From: Molanna angustata | Taxonomy: Eukaryota; Arthropoda; Insecta; Trichoptera; Molannidae | DNA: 64,000 nucleotides | Assembly: GCA_963576475.1 (NCBI GenBank) | Contig: OY754969.1 | Coordinates: 27,875,388-27,939,387, forward strand | Reading direction: 5' to 3' | Part shown: one piece after another, positions 12,203 to 25,106 of the stretch | How the letters are laid out: the number at the start of each line of letters is the position of its first letter | Position numbering within the stretch: position 1 is the stretch's first letter | Notes under the pieces: model-generated | Told to the model about the DNA's origin: nothing | Databases searched by the model: none | The model's input: only the letters and a program-made list of their open reading frames with translations | Translations under genes and position numbers: made by a program

Positions 12203-12344
12203 GAAGTACATATACATCTTCCTACATTCCCTAAATCAAGCATAATTGGTCGTGCAATAGGTGAACGAAATCGATCGAGGCAGGATTCGAACTCGCGACC
12301 ACTGGATTACTAGCTCAGCGCGCTAATCGCTCTGCCATCGACCA
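12203..12344 (-). mobile_element. tRNA-derived SINE (family B)
   Basis: On the minus strand the head reads GGTCGATGGCAGAGCGATTA (A box) to GCGAGTTCGAATCCTGCCTC (B box), a roughly 72-nt tRNA-like unit. It is followed by a body with ATTTCGTTCACCTAT and a terminal GTAGGAAGATGTATATGTAC. The same head and body recur at 21750-21893 (minus) and, with a shorter body, at 48059-48180 (plus). Confidence 0.75.
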
Positions 12345-12349
12345 ACCTT

Positions 12350-13312
12350 GACATGTTTTGACATCATCGACATGTGTTGCTTTCTTTTATAAGCTAATGC
12401 ACACTCGCACACCTATCGCTGGATACGTGGGATATTATGTCATGATAGAATGAATTATGATAATTATTGTACAGTACCTAATGGTGAGTAAAAATATAAA
12501 AGTATTCAAGTAAAATTTCAGTGAAAACTTTCCGCATTTTTCACTGAAAAAACCTTTCAATTACAACGATTTACTAGTAACGATACGTTAACGATAGTTT
12601 AAACTATCATTAATCTGTATTTTATTCATAGGACCATGAATAATTCATTTAAAAAAATTTACTTTACGCCCAATAATATTTTCCATAAAAAACATGCTTT
12701 ACTTGTACTATAAAACCACAAACATTATTCAGATTACTCGCAATTAAAATTCAAAAAACTTGTACGCGTGAAAAAAATCTCCCGAAAATGAATCACATCT
12801 ATGAAACCGTAGTGTTCGAGATTTGATTAAAAAATTATGCAAATGTGATATTAATGAAATTGAACGAAATAATAAAAAGGGTCTCTAATGAAAACAACCC
12901 ATAATAAATTAAATTCATTGTCACGATAGTGACATCTGTTAAAAAATACTGTTAAACTTACACGATTTTCATTTTTAAAACATTAGTTTTTGGTGGAACG
13001 CATTAATGAACGAAATTTTCTAAAGACAGTATGACAACAGATGTTGGTCTCTATATCTGCATTTAAATTACATTTGAACATATAAGTACCATAATTAAGA
13101 CACAATTTAACTATATAAAAATATAGCTTTCAGGTCTGGATCGCCCACTGCAAAATTTAGAGTCTTTATTTTTAAATAAATGTAGAGATGTCACCAAAGT
13201 TCTTGAGATTTTTCGCCGTGGATGGGGGCGGTTTGCACATAGGTATACCAACTAAGCAAAAATACACAAATTTTCAATCTGCGCATCCACGTGACGGGTC
13301 CAAGTAGTTTAA
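12350..13312. other. AT-rich intergenic DNA
   Basis: No gene or bounded repeat seen. It runs directly into the HINE copy starting at 13313. Confidence 0.5.
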
Positions 13313-14281
<969 letters not shown>

Positions 14282-16709
14282 GTGTGAAGGATCCGCCCTA
14301 ACTAAACTAAATAAACCCTTCCTAAACTATTTTTCTGTGGATCCATAAACCTCCTAAACTAGCTAGCTAAACTACCTAATAAATATCTAACATCTATTTC
14401 CTAGTACTATAGCTGATTTCCCTAACTAGTTTATTCTCTACCTGCAAGGTAAAATCTAGAATTTGTTACATATATTTGATTATTCATTATTGAATAATTC
14501 TATCGTGAAAGAACATCGTATTCTTCTATCTTATTTCGCTCATTTTATATGTTTTCAACAGATTTTCGCCAATGATCATCTAGTGGTTATTATTATTATT
14601 CACGTTAAAAAGGATCCTCTACGTTGTGTTTTATTTACGAGTTATAAACAGACGAATATTTATAATAAAATTTATATATATATATATATATTATATTAAT
14701 AATTAATAAATTAATAGACTCCACCACCGTCGAAAGATAGTTTATCTTTACATACAAAGTTATAACTACAGAATTATTAAATTCGTATAATATAATGATA
14801 AACTTTCGATTCACAACCTAAATTATGAAACTTAATTGTTACTCAGTTTAATCGATATATATATTAATATACCTACAGACTTAATAAATTTTACTTTATA
14901 ATAAAATAAATCCTTAACTAATCCATTTTCTTATTCTTCTATATATAGAATACAGTGTATCCATATACCTACAGAATTAATAGGATGACGTAAAATTATC
15001 ATAAAACAAGTTCACATGATTCTCATAAAACATAAATAAAATTCAATAGAAAACACGATATATGCTTTTTAACGCTTTTCACACTCATGGAGGTTAGTAG
15101 TTAACAAAATTCAATTTTCCTCCCTTTTTGTATATCCTGCTGAAATGAAAACTTATCAAACAATACCAAAATACATTATATGACAAAGGATAATATTTAT
15201 ATGCAATTGACAATCTTTCCATGAGTGTGACGTAAATAGTTTTATATCAATTTTTGTTATTTGTCCACTTTTTCATTATTATTACGTTAGTCTTCAGGAC
15301 ACGATTTTCCTTCTACAGTAACAGATTGAAACATGAATATTTTGATTATCTATCTATATGATGCGATTATTTCACGACACATATGTTGTTACTTTGATTA
15401 CCATTAGCAAGTTCTAAGTGACATTTTAAGGTTCCAACAAAATGGACTAATAAAGTATTGTATTTTCACTCGATTTTCATACATTATCTGACATTATAAT
15501 GTTAGGGAAATTCAGATTTTCAAGTAGATTATGTAAATTTTCGTGCTCATGCAGTTGGTAGGCCCCAGTACAAAACGCCTTACCACGTCTCAATCATCCG
15601 ACAATTTCTACTATTGAGTCCGAGTGCACTAAACTACGATTAATAAACTACTTATAAAACATGCAGTACTGTATATTATAATCAATAAATCTAGATATAA
15701 GAATATCTAAGGTATCATCTGGGATCTCACAGTCAGGTGAGGATCTTTAACCATTAACCACATAGAAGATATAATCGACAAATGTATCTGCTGACCAGAC
15801 AGATTTTTAGGTAATTAGGACAAAGGTATTACCGATTTTAGTATTATATTTGATTAGTGAAGTATCTCACCCCGATATTCAGTAAATAAAATACTGGTAT
15901 TAAGGACAGGAAATAATACTTATTAATTTTTCTACGAGATAGGATAACTTATCAATTTAACATGCATTTATAGGAAAGGAATTATTGAGTTTTGTTAGTA
16001 TTATAATGCTATTAGTAATTTAAAAAGAAATAATTTATGAAGTAATAATGTAAATTCTACGTGCAAGCAACTTATATAGGATAAAGATGGAACACAAGTT
16101 TACTTCATTTCACTCTGTCAGTTATAAAACACAATACTTCAAATATAAAATTAATAAAATATATAAATTTTTCTAATAGGTTATAATGTTTAAAGTAAGA
16201 TAATGTTTATTCAGATTGTATGTGTAGGAAAATTCAAAATAGTTAAAAATGATTACATTTTCTAATTTATATTCAATTTTTCATGTATTCTCATCTTGTT
16301 ACAACAAAAGAAAAATAATAATAAAATTGTTATTGAAAATAAAAAAAAAAACTTATCAAATCCTGCGTAGCTCTGGTGGAATTGCGCCTTCCAAAATACC
16401 ACTATTTTGTTTCAATATTTCTTTTTTATCGACCGAAATTTTGTATTTTAAAGATAAATAAAATAAATATATAAAATAAATATGATTTAGAGTCCAATGA
16501 TGATCATCCCCGTTCCACAAATAAACAATGATTATTAAAAGAGAATTAATTTAATTTATTTTAAACAAGCTAATTTCTTAATGAATACTGTATTACCGGA
16601 TTAAAGAAAAGACAAAGAAAAATTGGATGAATCAAAAGGAGCCCCGCGCAAACTCCCGTCCATAAAACAAACAATAATTCAAATCTTTAAAGAAATAGAT
16701 TCATCACAC
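14282..16709. mobile_element. 2.4-kb insertion inside HINE copy 2, TA target duplication
   Basis: The segment starts GTGTGAAGGATC and ends GATTCATCACAC, imperfect terminal inverted repeats (10 of 12 positions). It is flanked on both sides by TA. Excising it with one TA rejoins the two halves of the HINE in register. A TA duplication would fit a Tc1/mariner-type or similar DNA transposon. The interior is AT-rich and has no recognisable transposase, so it would be non-autonomous. Confidence 0.5.
15079..15230. repeat. Inverted-repeat pair within the 2.4-kb insertion
   Basis: TCACACTCATGGA (15079-15091) and its exact reverse complement TCCATGAGTGTGA (15218-15230) enclose about 126 bp. This could be a nested short MITE or subterminal structure of the host element. 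No duplicated flank is clear. Confidence 0.45.
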
Positions 16710-16710
16710 T

Positions 16711-16851
16711 AGGTACATGTGTTGTATAGAAAACCAAATATCTTAAAATATTAAATAATTTGTATTTATGGGTTTATAGTTTGGTACTTATTCTTCAACT
16801 ATACGTACTATCGCTATAGACAGTTGGATTTCATGTGTTACATGCAACTAG
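16711..16851 (+). mobile_element. HINE-like element, 3' end of copy 2
   Basis: Matches the last ~140 bp of the complete copies: GTTTATAGTTTGGTACTTAT, the subterminal GACAGTTGGA, the CATGT-GTT-ACATG hairpin and CAACTAG followed by T. It begins exactly where the 2.4-kb insertion ends. Confidence 0.75.
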
Positions 16852-16854
16852 TGA

Positions 16855-17780
16855 TAACTATACAGATCGCAGTATCAGTACGGTATAAAGTAAAAGTTCA
16901 GTAGTAATTATTTATTTATGTATCTTTCTGTACATAATATAAACAAATGTATTGTACGCTGGCGGGCTTTTTGCCATTAGGCAATTTCTTCCAACCAACC
17001 AGAATAAAAATTATATTTTTATTTATATTTTGTGAAAGTTTGAATTTCATTTTACAAAAGGTGGTTAGTATTTGCTCTTCCCTATTTTCCCTAGGAATGA
17101 TTATTTCCACGTTGGTGGGAATAAAAATAGTGAGTACCTACCTATATTTATTTTAAATTCATATGTTTATTTTAATTTATTTGTGTTTCATTTCAAAATC
17201 TTCTTTCGTAGATTAATTTATGATGTATTATTTGTGATGCTCTTTGTATTTTTAAAAATGTTTGATATTTGGCATTCACCATTTACAGCATTATTATTTC
17301 AAAATTCTTTAACCTGGGCATAGGTTTTTTTTACTTTATCGGGGTATTGCAGCGATCAATGTTGTTAAATATCATTTCGTATATAAAAATAAATAAATAA
17401 ATATTTTTAATTATTTATTTATAATCATATCCATTCATCCGTAAGTATCCAGAATGTGGCGACTTGTTATTGGGTGCGTGTTAAATTAATATTTGACATA
17501 GTACCTGTTAGTTGCCCGAGAAGTGTGTAGGATATAAATAAATAAATTTGAGATAAATATTATTTTTCCTTTCTATCTTATTAAATATGTGTCATTGGTC
17601 AAACCATATTTAGAAATTTTGGAGAAAACAACATAACAATGTTATTTTTTGTTTCAGTGGGTTTGATTCTGAATGCGCACTAAAATATTAAAGAAAGTGT
17701 ATAGTTTAATATGACAGTTCTGGTGAAATCACTTTTCATTCAAATTTTAATTTAAATGAACCCATTATATTACCTGCACT
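16855..17780. other. AT-rich intergenic DNA
   Basis: No gene recognised. Around 16960-17003 a fragment with GCAATTTCTTCCAACCAACC resembles the body of the SINE family seen at 21301 and 42243 but lacks the tRNA-like head. Hydrophobic frames at 16947-17323 are short and without recognisable similarity. Confidence 0.45.
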
Positions 17781-17783
17781 TTA

Positions 17784-18813
17784 TCCAACTGTCGATTTGT
17801 TCAGGAGAACTTTGTTCTCTTAACATATCGACAATGTATCAAGCCAGAATACGCGAGAATTGTATGGAGAGGTCTACTTTTTTCACGGCTTTTCCAACTT
17901 TGAAGTCAAAAAACACCAACTTAGAGGCTTCGCAGCATATATGTTCCATACACGGATTTACTCAGAATTCGGAGTAGAACATTTCGTGTGTCTGTGTGTC
18001 TGTGTGTGTGTCTATGTGTCTGTGTGTGTGTGTGTCTGTGTGTCCGTCCCCCCCTTATAACTTTTGATCCGCTCAATTTACAGAGCCTAAAATTTCAGAA
18101 TATATAAACAGTTACAGGCCTACAAAACTTTTATACTCGGAATTTTGAATTTTTGTTTCAATCAGGGGTTATCAACTTTTGAATTTTTATTTTATTTTTC
18201 CATATATCTCAGAAACCATAAACGCTAGAACGCTGAAAATTGGTACAAACATAGAAAAATACAAAATCTCAAATTATTTTTTTCAAAAAAATTCCAGGGT
18301 TTCTCAAACATTTTTTATTAAGAAAAATATTTTTTTTATGATAAATTTATGAGTTTAACTGCCTATATTTCCAAAACTTTTACAATTATCGAAAAAAGCC
18401 GAAACACCCCAACTAGATAATTTAATTTTCTATAAAAAATATTAACATTGTAGTAGAAGATCTCAATTTTTTTCTAACAATTTTTTTAAAAATTGAATTT
18501 AGTGACGACATCGCTTCATACATTTTGTATGGCAGTCGCCTATACACAATATGTAAGAAGACTTAATAGTTTGATACTTCATCTCCAAACATACATACAT
18601 ACCATCATGCTATTTGCATATTCTGGGTAGGAAAAAGGATCTTCCTCCATACTATCCTATCTTGACATACATACCTACATATGTTGTATAGAAAACAAAA
18701 TATCTGAAAATATTCAATAATTTGTATCTATGGGTTTATAGTTTGGTACATATTCTTCAACTATACATACTATCGCTATTGACAGTTGGATCTCATGTGT
18801 TACATGCAACTAG
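17784..18813 (+). mobile_element. Full-length HINE-like element (copy 3)
   Basis: A complete 1030-bp copy: TCCAACTGTCGAT at the 5' end, imperfect palindrome (GAACTTTGTTC centre), TG/TC-rich core followed by CCCCCC, the conserved TTTGATCCGCTC block, the inverted subterminal GACAGTTGGA, a 5-bp-stem hairpin and CTAG before T. The 5' flank is A, consistent with insertion between A and T and with no target duplication. No coding capacity, so mobilisation would depend on a Rep/helicase encoded elsewhere. Confidence 0.85.
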
Positions 18814-18847
18814 TTATATTTCTATAGCGCTGAAAGCATAAGTATAT

Positions 18848-19879
18848 TCCAACTGTCGATTTGTTCAGGAGAACTTTGTTCTTTTAACATATCGACAATG
18901 TATCAAGCCAGAATACGCGAGAATTGTATGGAGAGGTCTACTTTTTTCACGGCTTTTCCAACTTTGAAGTCAAAAAACACCAACTTAGAGGCTTCGCAGC
19001 ATATATGTTCCATACACGGATTTACTCAGAATTCGGAGTAGAACATTTCGTGTGTCTGTGTGTCTGTGTGTGTGTCTGTGTGTCTGTGTGTGTGTGTGTG
19101 TCTGTGTGTCCGTCCCCCCCTTATAACTTTTGATCCGCTCAATTTACAGAGCCTAAAATTTCAGAATATATAAACAGTTACAGGCCTACAAAACTTTTAT
19201 ACTCGGAATTTTGAATTTTTGTTTCAGTCAGGGGTTATCAACTTTTGAATTTTTATTTTATTTTTCCATATATCTCAGAAACCATAAACGCTAGAACGCT
19301 GAAAATTGGTACAAACATAGACAAATACAAAATCACAAATTAGTTTTTTCAAAAAAAATCCAGAGTTTCTCAAACATTTTTTATTAAGAAAAATATTTTT
19401 TTTATGATAAATTTATGAGTTTAACTGCCTATATTTCCAAAACTTTTACAATTATCGAAAAAAGCCGAAACACCCCAACTAGATAATTTAATTTTCTATA
19501 AAAAATATCAGCAATGTAGTAGAAGATCTCAATTTTTTTTTAACAATTTTTTTAAAAATTGAATTTAGTGACGACATCGCTTCATACATTTTGTATGGCA
19601 GTCGCCTATACACAATATGTAAGAAGACTTAATAGTTTGATACTTCGACTCCAAACATACATACATACCATCATGCTATTTGCATATTCTGGGTAGGAAA
19701 AAGGATCTTCCTCCATACTATCCTATCTTGACATACATACCTACATATGTTGTATAGAAAACAAAATATCTGAAAATATTCAATAATTTGTATCTATGGG
19801 TTTATAGTTTGGTACATATTCTTCAACTATACATACTATCGCTATCGACAGTTGGATCTCATGTGTTACATGCAACTAG
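18848..19879 (+). mobile_element. Full-length HINE-like element (copy 4)
   Basis: A second complete copy in the same orientation only 34 bp after copy 3 ends. The two copies differ by roughly 15 substitutions or small indels counted by eye over about 1030 bp, closer to each other than to the copy at 53882. The 5' flank here is T rather than A. Confidence 0.85.
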
Positions 19880-20250
19880 TATTTTTAATTCTCATTGATT
19901 TATATGAAAGAAAATTTGGAAAAGCACGAATAGACAAAGAAAGATACACATAGAAGCGGTTTCAAAACTATTCCTGATAGAAGGTATGAGTATTTTGTCA
20001 CAATATTGATCTTCTGGTGTCGGTCGTGACAAAATTGAGGGATTGCCAATACAAAGTGGAAAACTTTGCCCTATCAGTTTTATATTTTGACTATTTCAGG
20101 GGGTGAGAATAAATTGAACTGAGTTTTCTCGAGATTTTAATAGAATTCTGTCATATACTAATTTATTACTTTTTTTATACAAATGAAAACAATTCAAGAA
20201 AACAGAAAGTTAATAATATATACTGAAGATTATAAAAAATATACGAAAAC
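19880..20250. other. AT-rich intergenic DNA
   Basis: No gene or repeat recognised. Confidence 0.45.
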
Positions 20251-20252
20251 GT

Positions 20253-20303
20253 AATCCCGTGGTCGCGGTTCGAATCCTGCCACGACCGATTTCTTTCACC
20301 TAG
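20253..20303 (+). mobile_element. Fragment of SINE family B
   Basis: The B-box half of the tRNA-like head (GTGGTCGCGGTTCGAATCCT) and the start of the body (GATTTCTTTCACCTA) match family B. The A-box half is missing. Confidence 0.6.
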
Positions 20304-20311
20304 AGCAAAAG

Positions 20312-20557
20312 AGTAGCGTCTAATCTCAGTTTTCTTTTTCGCGTTCTTAGGTTTGGTTTAAGTTTGGTCTTAATAATAATAGCTACTCGCGTGAGCGAGT
20401 TGCTTTATGAATAGAAGTATGAATTAAATTCATATATATTTTTTTTAATTTTCGCATTTACTTAATATAAAATTTCACAGCTCATTTGACTTAATACTAC
20501 GAGATCTCAACTGGAAACAGAATGCGGAATGTTGAATGCGGATTGTAGACACTAGTG
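20312..20557 (+). repeat. Dispersed 250-bp repeat (second copy at 62284)
   Basis: Starts AGTAGCGTCTA and ends GTAGACACTAG followed by T. It contains ACTCGCGTGAGCGAGT, a palindrome, and TTTCACAGCTCATTTGACTT. The same sequence in the same order is present at 62284-62551. Ends in CTAG before T, as Helitron-type elements do, but no clear 3' hairpin was seen, so the class is open. Confidence 0.7.
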
Positions 20558-20559
20558 AG

Positions 20560-21300
20560 CAAAAGCATGTATGCTTAGTTTAAGGAATGCATGAGGATGT
20601 ACATATGTATAATATGTATGTAGGTACTTGTTACAAGGATATATTCATTCTTAAAAAAATATATTTTTATAACAAAAATGAAATCATCGTATTTTAAACT
20701 AAAATAATATTGTATATACCTATTTCATTTACTTATTTTTGATCTTTTTTTGTATCTTTTTGGCATATTTTACATTTCCTTTTTTTTATAATAAGAATAA
20801 AGCTAGTATTATAAGGAAAAACATAATATTGTAATGTAATGTTTACCTTCAAAGTGCTATTAATAAGTTAATCGATAAATGCGTGATCTTCGCCTTTTAA
20901 TTCACTAATTCGATACTTATAGAAATGATATTCATCAGTTATTTATTGTTTGCTAATATAATTACAAACATCAATAAACACGAAAGCATTGGATAAGAAA
21001 ATGAATACCGGAAAACATGTGAGTTTTAGAAAAGGCAAAATGCCCTACAATACTAAATATTAACTAACCCAACGGAACTACCTCAATAACCTCTAATCCT
21101 TGAAAAACAAATTTATACCAAAATCACCCTGAATCAGTAAATCATATTCTACAGGTAGGTAGGTAAAATATAGATTTTTCAACTATGTGTTATGACTTAT
21201 ATGTATGTAAACTTTTGTATATACTATTTTCACGTGAAAATATTTATAGGTATGAAAAAAAAATACGCACAATAATAATACAAATAAACATATCCTTGAG
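20560..21300. other. AT-rich intergenic DNA
   Basis: No gene or bounded repeat recognised. Confidence 0.45.
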
Positions 21301-21485
21301 CCTGCGAAAGTGGCGAGTTTGTTGCCATTTTGTATTTTTCCAACAATCCAATGTCTCTAGCCCAGATAAACAAGAATAGCGAGAGATGTTGAGAAATGTT
21401 AAAATAATTTCTCCTTTGCTAGGGATCGAACCAGATTGCCCGCACAGAAACCAAACGGCTGCATAGCTATACCACTGCGGCATAC
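21301..21485 (-). mobile_element. tRNA-derived SINE (family C)
   Basis: On the minus strand the head reads GCCGCAGTGGTATAGCTATG and later GGTTCGATCCCTAGC (B box). It is followed by a body that ends in the reverse complement of GTGGCGAGTTTGTTGCCATT. The copy at 42243-42392 shares the GTGGTATAG head and the GTGGCGAGTT body end. Confidence 0.6.
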
Positions 21486-21749
21486 AAATATCTTTTACAT
21501 TATCATTAAGAATATATATTTTATATACACTATTTGATAGTAATCAGTTTGAAATTGTCTTTACTCTGACTTATATAACTTTTTTTTATTTCTTATGTAC
21601 TATTATTTTACTTCGACTTATGTAACTTCTATAACTTGTTTTTTTTTTTTAACTTATGTAACTATTTTTTCTTCTCCTTTTTTTACTTAACTTTTGTAAC
21701 CTAATTTCCTTTTTTTTTATAAAAAAAAATGAATATGCCCTTGTTAAAC

Positions 21750-21893
21750 AGGTACATATACATCTTCCTACGTTCCCTAAAATAAGCATATAAATGCTTG
21801 TGCTATAGGTGAACGAAATCGGTCGAAGCAGGATTCGAACTCGCGACCACTTGATTACTAACCCAGCGCGCTAACCGCTCTGCCATCGACCCA
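21750..21893 (-). mobile_element. tRNA-derived SINE (family B)
   Basis: Same head (GGTCGATGGCAGAGCGGTTA) and body as the copy at 12203, complete from the tRNA-like head to the terminal GTATATGTACC. Confidence 0.75.
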
Positions 21894-21895
21894 TC

Positions 21896-22600
21896 TCATT
21901 TTATTTATGTAACTCTTACTTGTGTAACTTACGTGTGTGATTGAATATGAGCTCATGTAATTTTGTGTGTATCCATAATTGGACGTCCATCACTCATAAT
22001 AATAACCAATATTGTTTTCTTTTTATGAAAATTATAAGCTGGATGTCTGTCGATGTACCCTTTTTAATAAAATAAAAAAAATAAAAATTATCTTTGTAAT
22101 GCAGTCGCTCCAAAATATTTTAGTGGTGCATTGCAGTTGCAATTCAATACACCATATCTATGAATAAATATTTGAAATATGAAATTAATCTAAATATCAC
22201 ATTTATTTGTAAGTACGGCATCGTTCATATCCTGAATTCTAGAATATGTTGCTGGGAGAAGAATACTTTGTGTATTTCAAAACATGTTTTAATATTAATG
22301 CATTTTGAGTACTCACTATACATCAGCAATGTGATTATACAACCTGCAAATACTGAATCCTTTTAAGTGATCATCGAGTTCTTAGATGTTTGTGAGTGCA
22401 GTCTAGAACTAAGTGCGGTGATATATTATGTTCTCCGATAAAGCAAAAATAACACAAGAGTAGTTGTTCAAATGTTAACGTGGCTATTGATCCAATTTCG
22501 ATCAGAATCAACAACACACGTTGACGATAAAATCCACACTCGAAAGACTTGTTCAAATAAAACTGCAGAGATATACCGTTGTTTTGATATAACACGAATT
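21896..22600. other. AT-rich intergenic DNA before the minisatellite
   Basis: No gene recognised. Short frames at 22371-22659 on the minus strand run into the minisatellite and are not considered real. Confidence 0.45.
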
Positions 22601-23200
22601 TTGTAGAGCTCCGTGTCAAGGTTGTAACGACAATTGAATTTTGTAGAGCTCCGTGTCAAGGTTGTAACGACAATTGAATTTTGTAGAGCTCCGTGTCAAG
22701 GTTGTAACGACAATTGAATTTTGTAGAGCTCCGTGTCAAGGTTGTAACGACAATTGAATTTTGTAGAGCTCCGTGTCAAGGTTGTAACGACAATTGAATT
22801 TTGTAGAGCTCCGTGTCAAGGTTGTAACGACAATTGAATTTTGTAGAGCTCCGTGTCAAGGTTGTAACGACAATTGAATTTTGTAGAGCTCCGTGTCAAG
22901 GTTGTAACGACAATTGAATTTTGTAGAGCTCCGTGTCAAGGTTGTAACGACAATTGAATTTTGTAGAGCTCCGTGTCAAGGTTGTAACGACAATTGAATT
23001 TTGTAGAGCTCCGTGTCAAGGTTGTAACGACAATTGAATTTTGTAGAGCTCCGTGTCAAGGTTGTAACGACAATTGAATTTTGTAGAGCTCCGTGTCAAG
23101 GTTGTAACGACAATTGAATTTTGTAGAGCTCCGTGTCAAGGTTGTAACGACAATTGAATTTTGTAGAGCTCCGTGTCAAGGTTGTAACGACAATTGAATC
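22601..23200. repeat. 40-bp minisatellite, 15 identical copies
   Basis: The unit starts TTGTAGAGCTCCGTGTCAAG and continues GTTGTAACGACAATTGAATT. Fifteen copies follow head to tail without any difference that I can see, except the final base of the last copy (C instead of T). A period of 40 is not a multiple of three, so it does not encode a repeat protein. Complete identity implies very recent amplification or homogenisation. Confidence 0.95.
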
Positions 23201-23565
23201 CAAAAAGTCAAAACTTGACCAATGTTGAATAGAATTTGAATTGAAATTGAATTACTTTATTTAACTTGTCAACAGATAATTCATGTCAAATCAATAATAT
23301 TTTTTTTTTGTTTTTTTCACCTTCATTTTTTTGTAGATGTACAATGTACATATATAATTTTGTCATAGTATGTAATCTGGTTAGTTAGAAACGCCAGTTT
23401 GTATTATAATATATGTGTTTATATTGTGCACAAAAAGATAAATAAACAAATAATAAAGTTTAGGTAGTCTCAACATTCAGTGATATTCCAAAGGTACATA
23501 GCTAAACATTTATAAAACACAACTATAAAAAAACAATAGTTATGTCATTTCTTCATCAACTATGA

Positions 23566-23755
23566 CTAGTGTGATTTAGCGAATTCATTGAGTGAAGGTA
23601 AGTGACAGGTGTTATCTGTGACAGCTCTCTTTACTGTGCTCCTCCACTTCGTCCTATCCTGAGCATCGTCCTAAGAGAAATTACATGCTCTTCCATCGTC
23701 TTATTCCTTAGATCTTTTGCCGGACACTCGATAGTCCAGTGCGGTGCACTGAATA
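23566..23755 (-). pseudogene. LINE reverse transcriptase C-terminal fragment
   Basis: On the minus strand the frame ending at 23566 reads DDAQDRTKWRSTVKRAVTD, the DR..WR signature near the C terminus of RTE-type and related LINE polymerases. An upstream part in another frame (KDLRNKTMEEHVISL) fits the preceding segment, so at least one frameshift is present. It is a 5'-truncated, decayed fragment. Confidence 0.5.
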
Positions 23756-23819
23756 ATTTTATTGGTCACCAAATTAAATTATATTTACTTACCAATAAAA
23801 TATGGCAGTAAAATAGTAT

Positions 23820-25090
23820 TTACAGAAATTTCTACACTTGGATATGGTCCAACATCAACAACTACAATAAACATTGTTAATAACATATAATCCTTGCATA
23901 GTAATTTTGTCGTCATAAACCGTAAATTTTCCAATTAACTTGGCTTTTTATAGATGTAAAAAACACGCGGCCATATAGTTTGTGAGTATTTATTTGACAA
24001 AAAAATTGTGTAAAAAAACAAGATAGCCTTTATTTCCGAGAATATGTTTATTTATTTTTACTAACTACTCGAAAATATACATTGCATTAACATTTATAAT
24101 ATTTATAATGAAATCACAATATTCACAAGCAAGTATTTTATACGAGATACATATACTATGATGTACATAATGAAGCAGTTCAGTTCATCGCTCATATTTG
24201 AAGAAAAAATGCTTAATTTTAGATACGTTGATAATATGATGAAAATATAATTTACTGTCCAAAACACAGATCACCGTCTTCAATTATAGGTACCTATTTA
24301 AATGAAATTTATATTTAAATGTACTGTACCAGATATGAATTCCAGCTGAAATTCCTTAAAATCAAGGAGTAGAAGACGTAGCGCAATATTTATACCCACT
24401 AGAGTAGTCTATAAATAATCCCAAAGCCTTTTTGCTTGTTTTACATCATGTAGACGTAGAAGATGATAATACAAGGCAAATAATATGTTGAAAAAAGGTG
24501 AATACCTACATACGCGACGATAAATAATTATAAACAAAAATAATACAAGGAACATAAATGAATGTCAATATGTACGAGTGTGTAATTATTAGGAATGACC
24601 AAAGAGTATATAGGTACCTACGGATAAGGAATGACAAACATGGAATCAAAACATGCTTAGATGAAAAAATATTTTGTTTTTGCTATATCCCGTTTTCATG
24701 GTTAGTATTATGCTTCGAGTTTATATTTGAACACTGAATATAATGAATACATTTTAAAAATAATCTCCGGCTAACCAAACTTTCACGCCTAAGAAACAAC
24801 CCTTATCAAAGTTAAACATCTAAAGGCATATGTATAAGATGGACGATATACTGCAGGTCTTTAGGGAATGAAAATATTTATTTAACGCCTTGTTTGTTGG
24901 ACTAAAAAATAAAAATATACAATAAGTACATACTTGACTGCACTGAGAATAAGCATTAAATGAAATATATATCTTCAAAACAATACGAAAAATTGAAGTT
25001 CGATTTTTATTAAAATGGTTTAGCCATAGAATTATAATGTACAGAAGCCGCGTGTAGTACAAATTTCGAATTCATATGTATGCCAAGTTT
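23820..25090. other. AT-rich intergenic DNA
   Basis: No gene or bounded repeat recognised in 1.3 kb. Confidence 0.45.
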
Positions 25091-25106
25091 TTACTCTCCA
25101 CACTAT

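Noticed and set aside
22601..23200. CRISPR-like array
   Set aside because: Repeats are directly contiguous with no spacers, and the genome is eukaryotic; it is a minisatellite.
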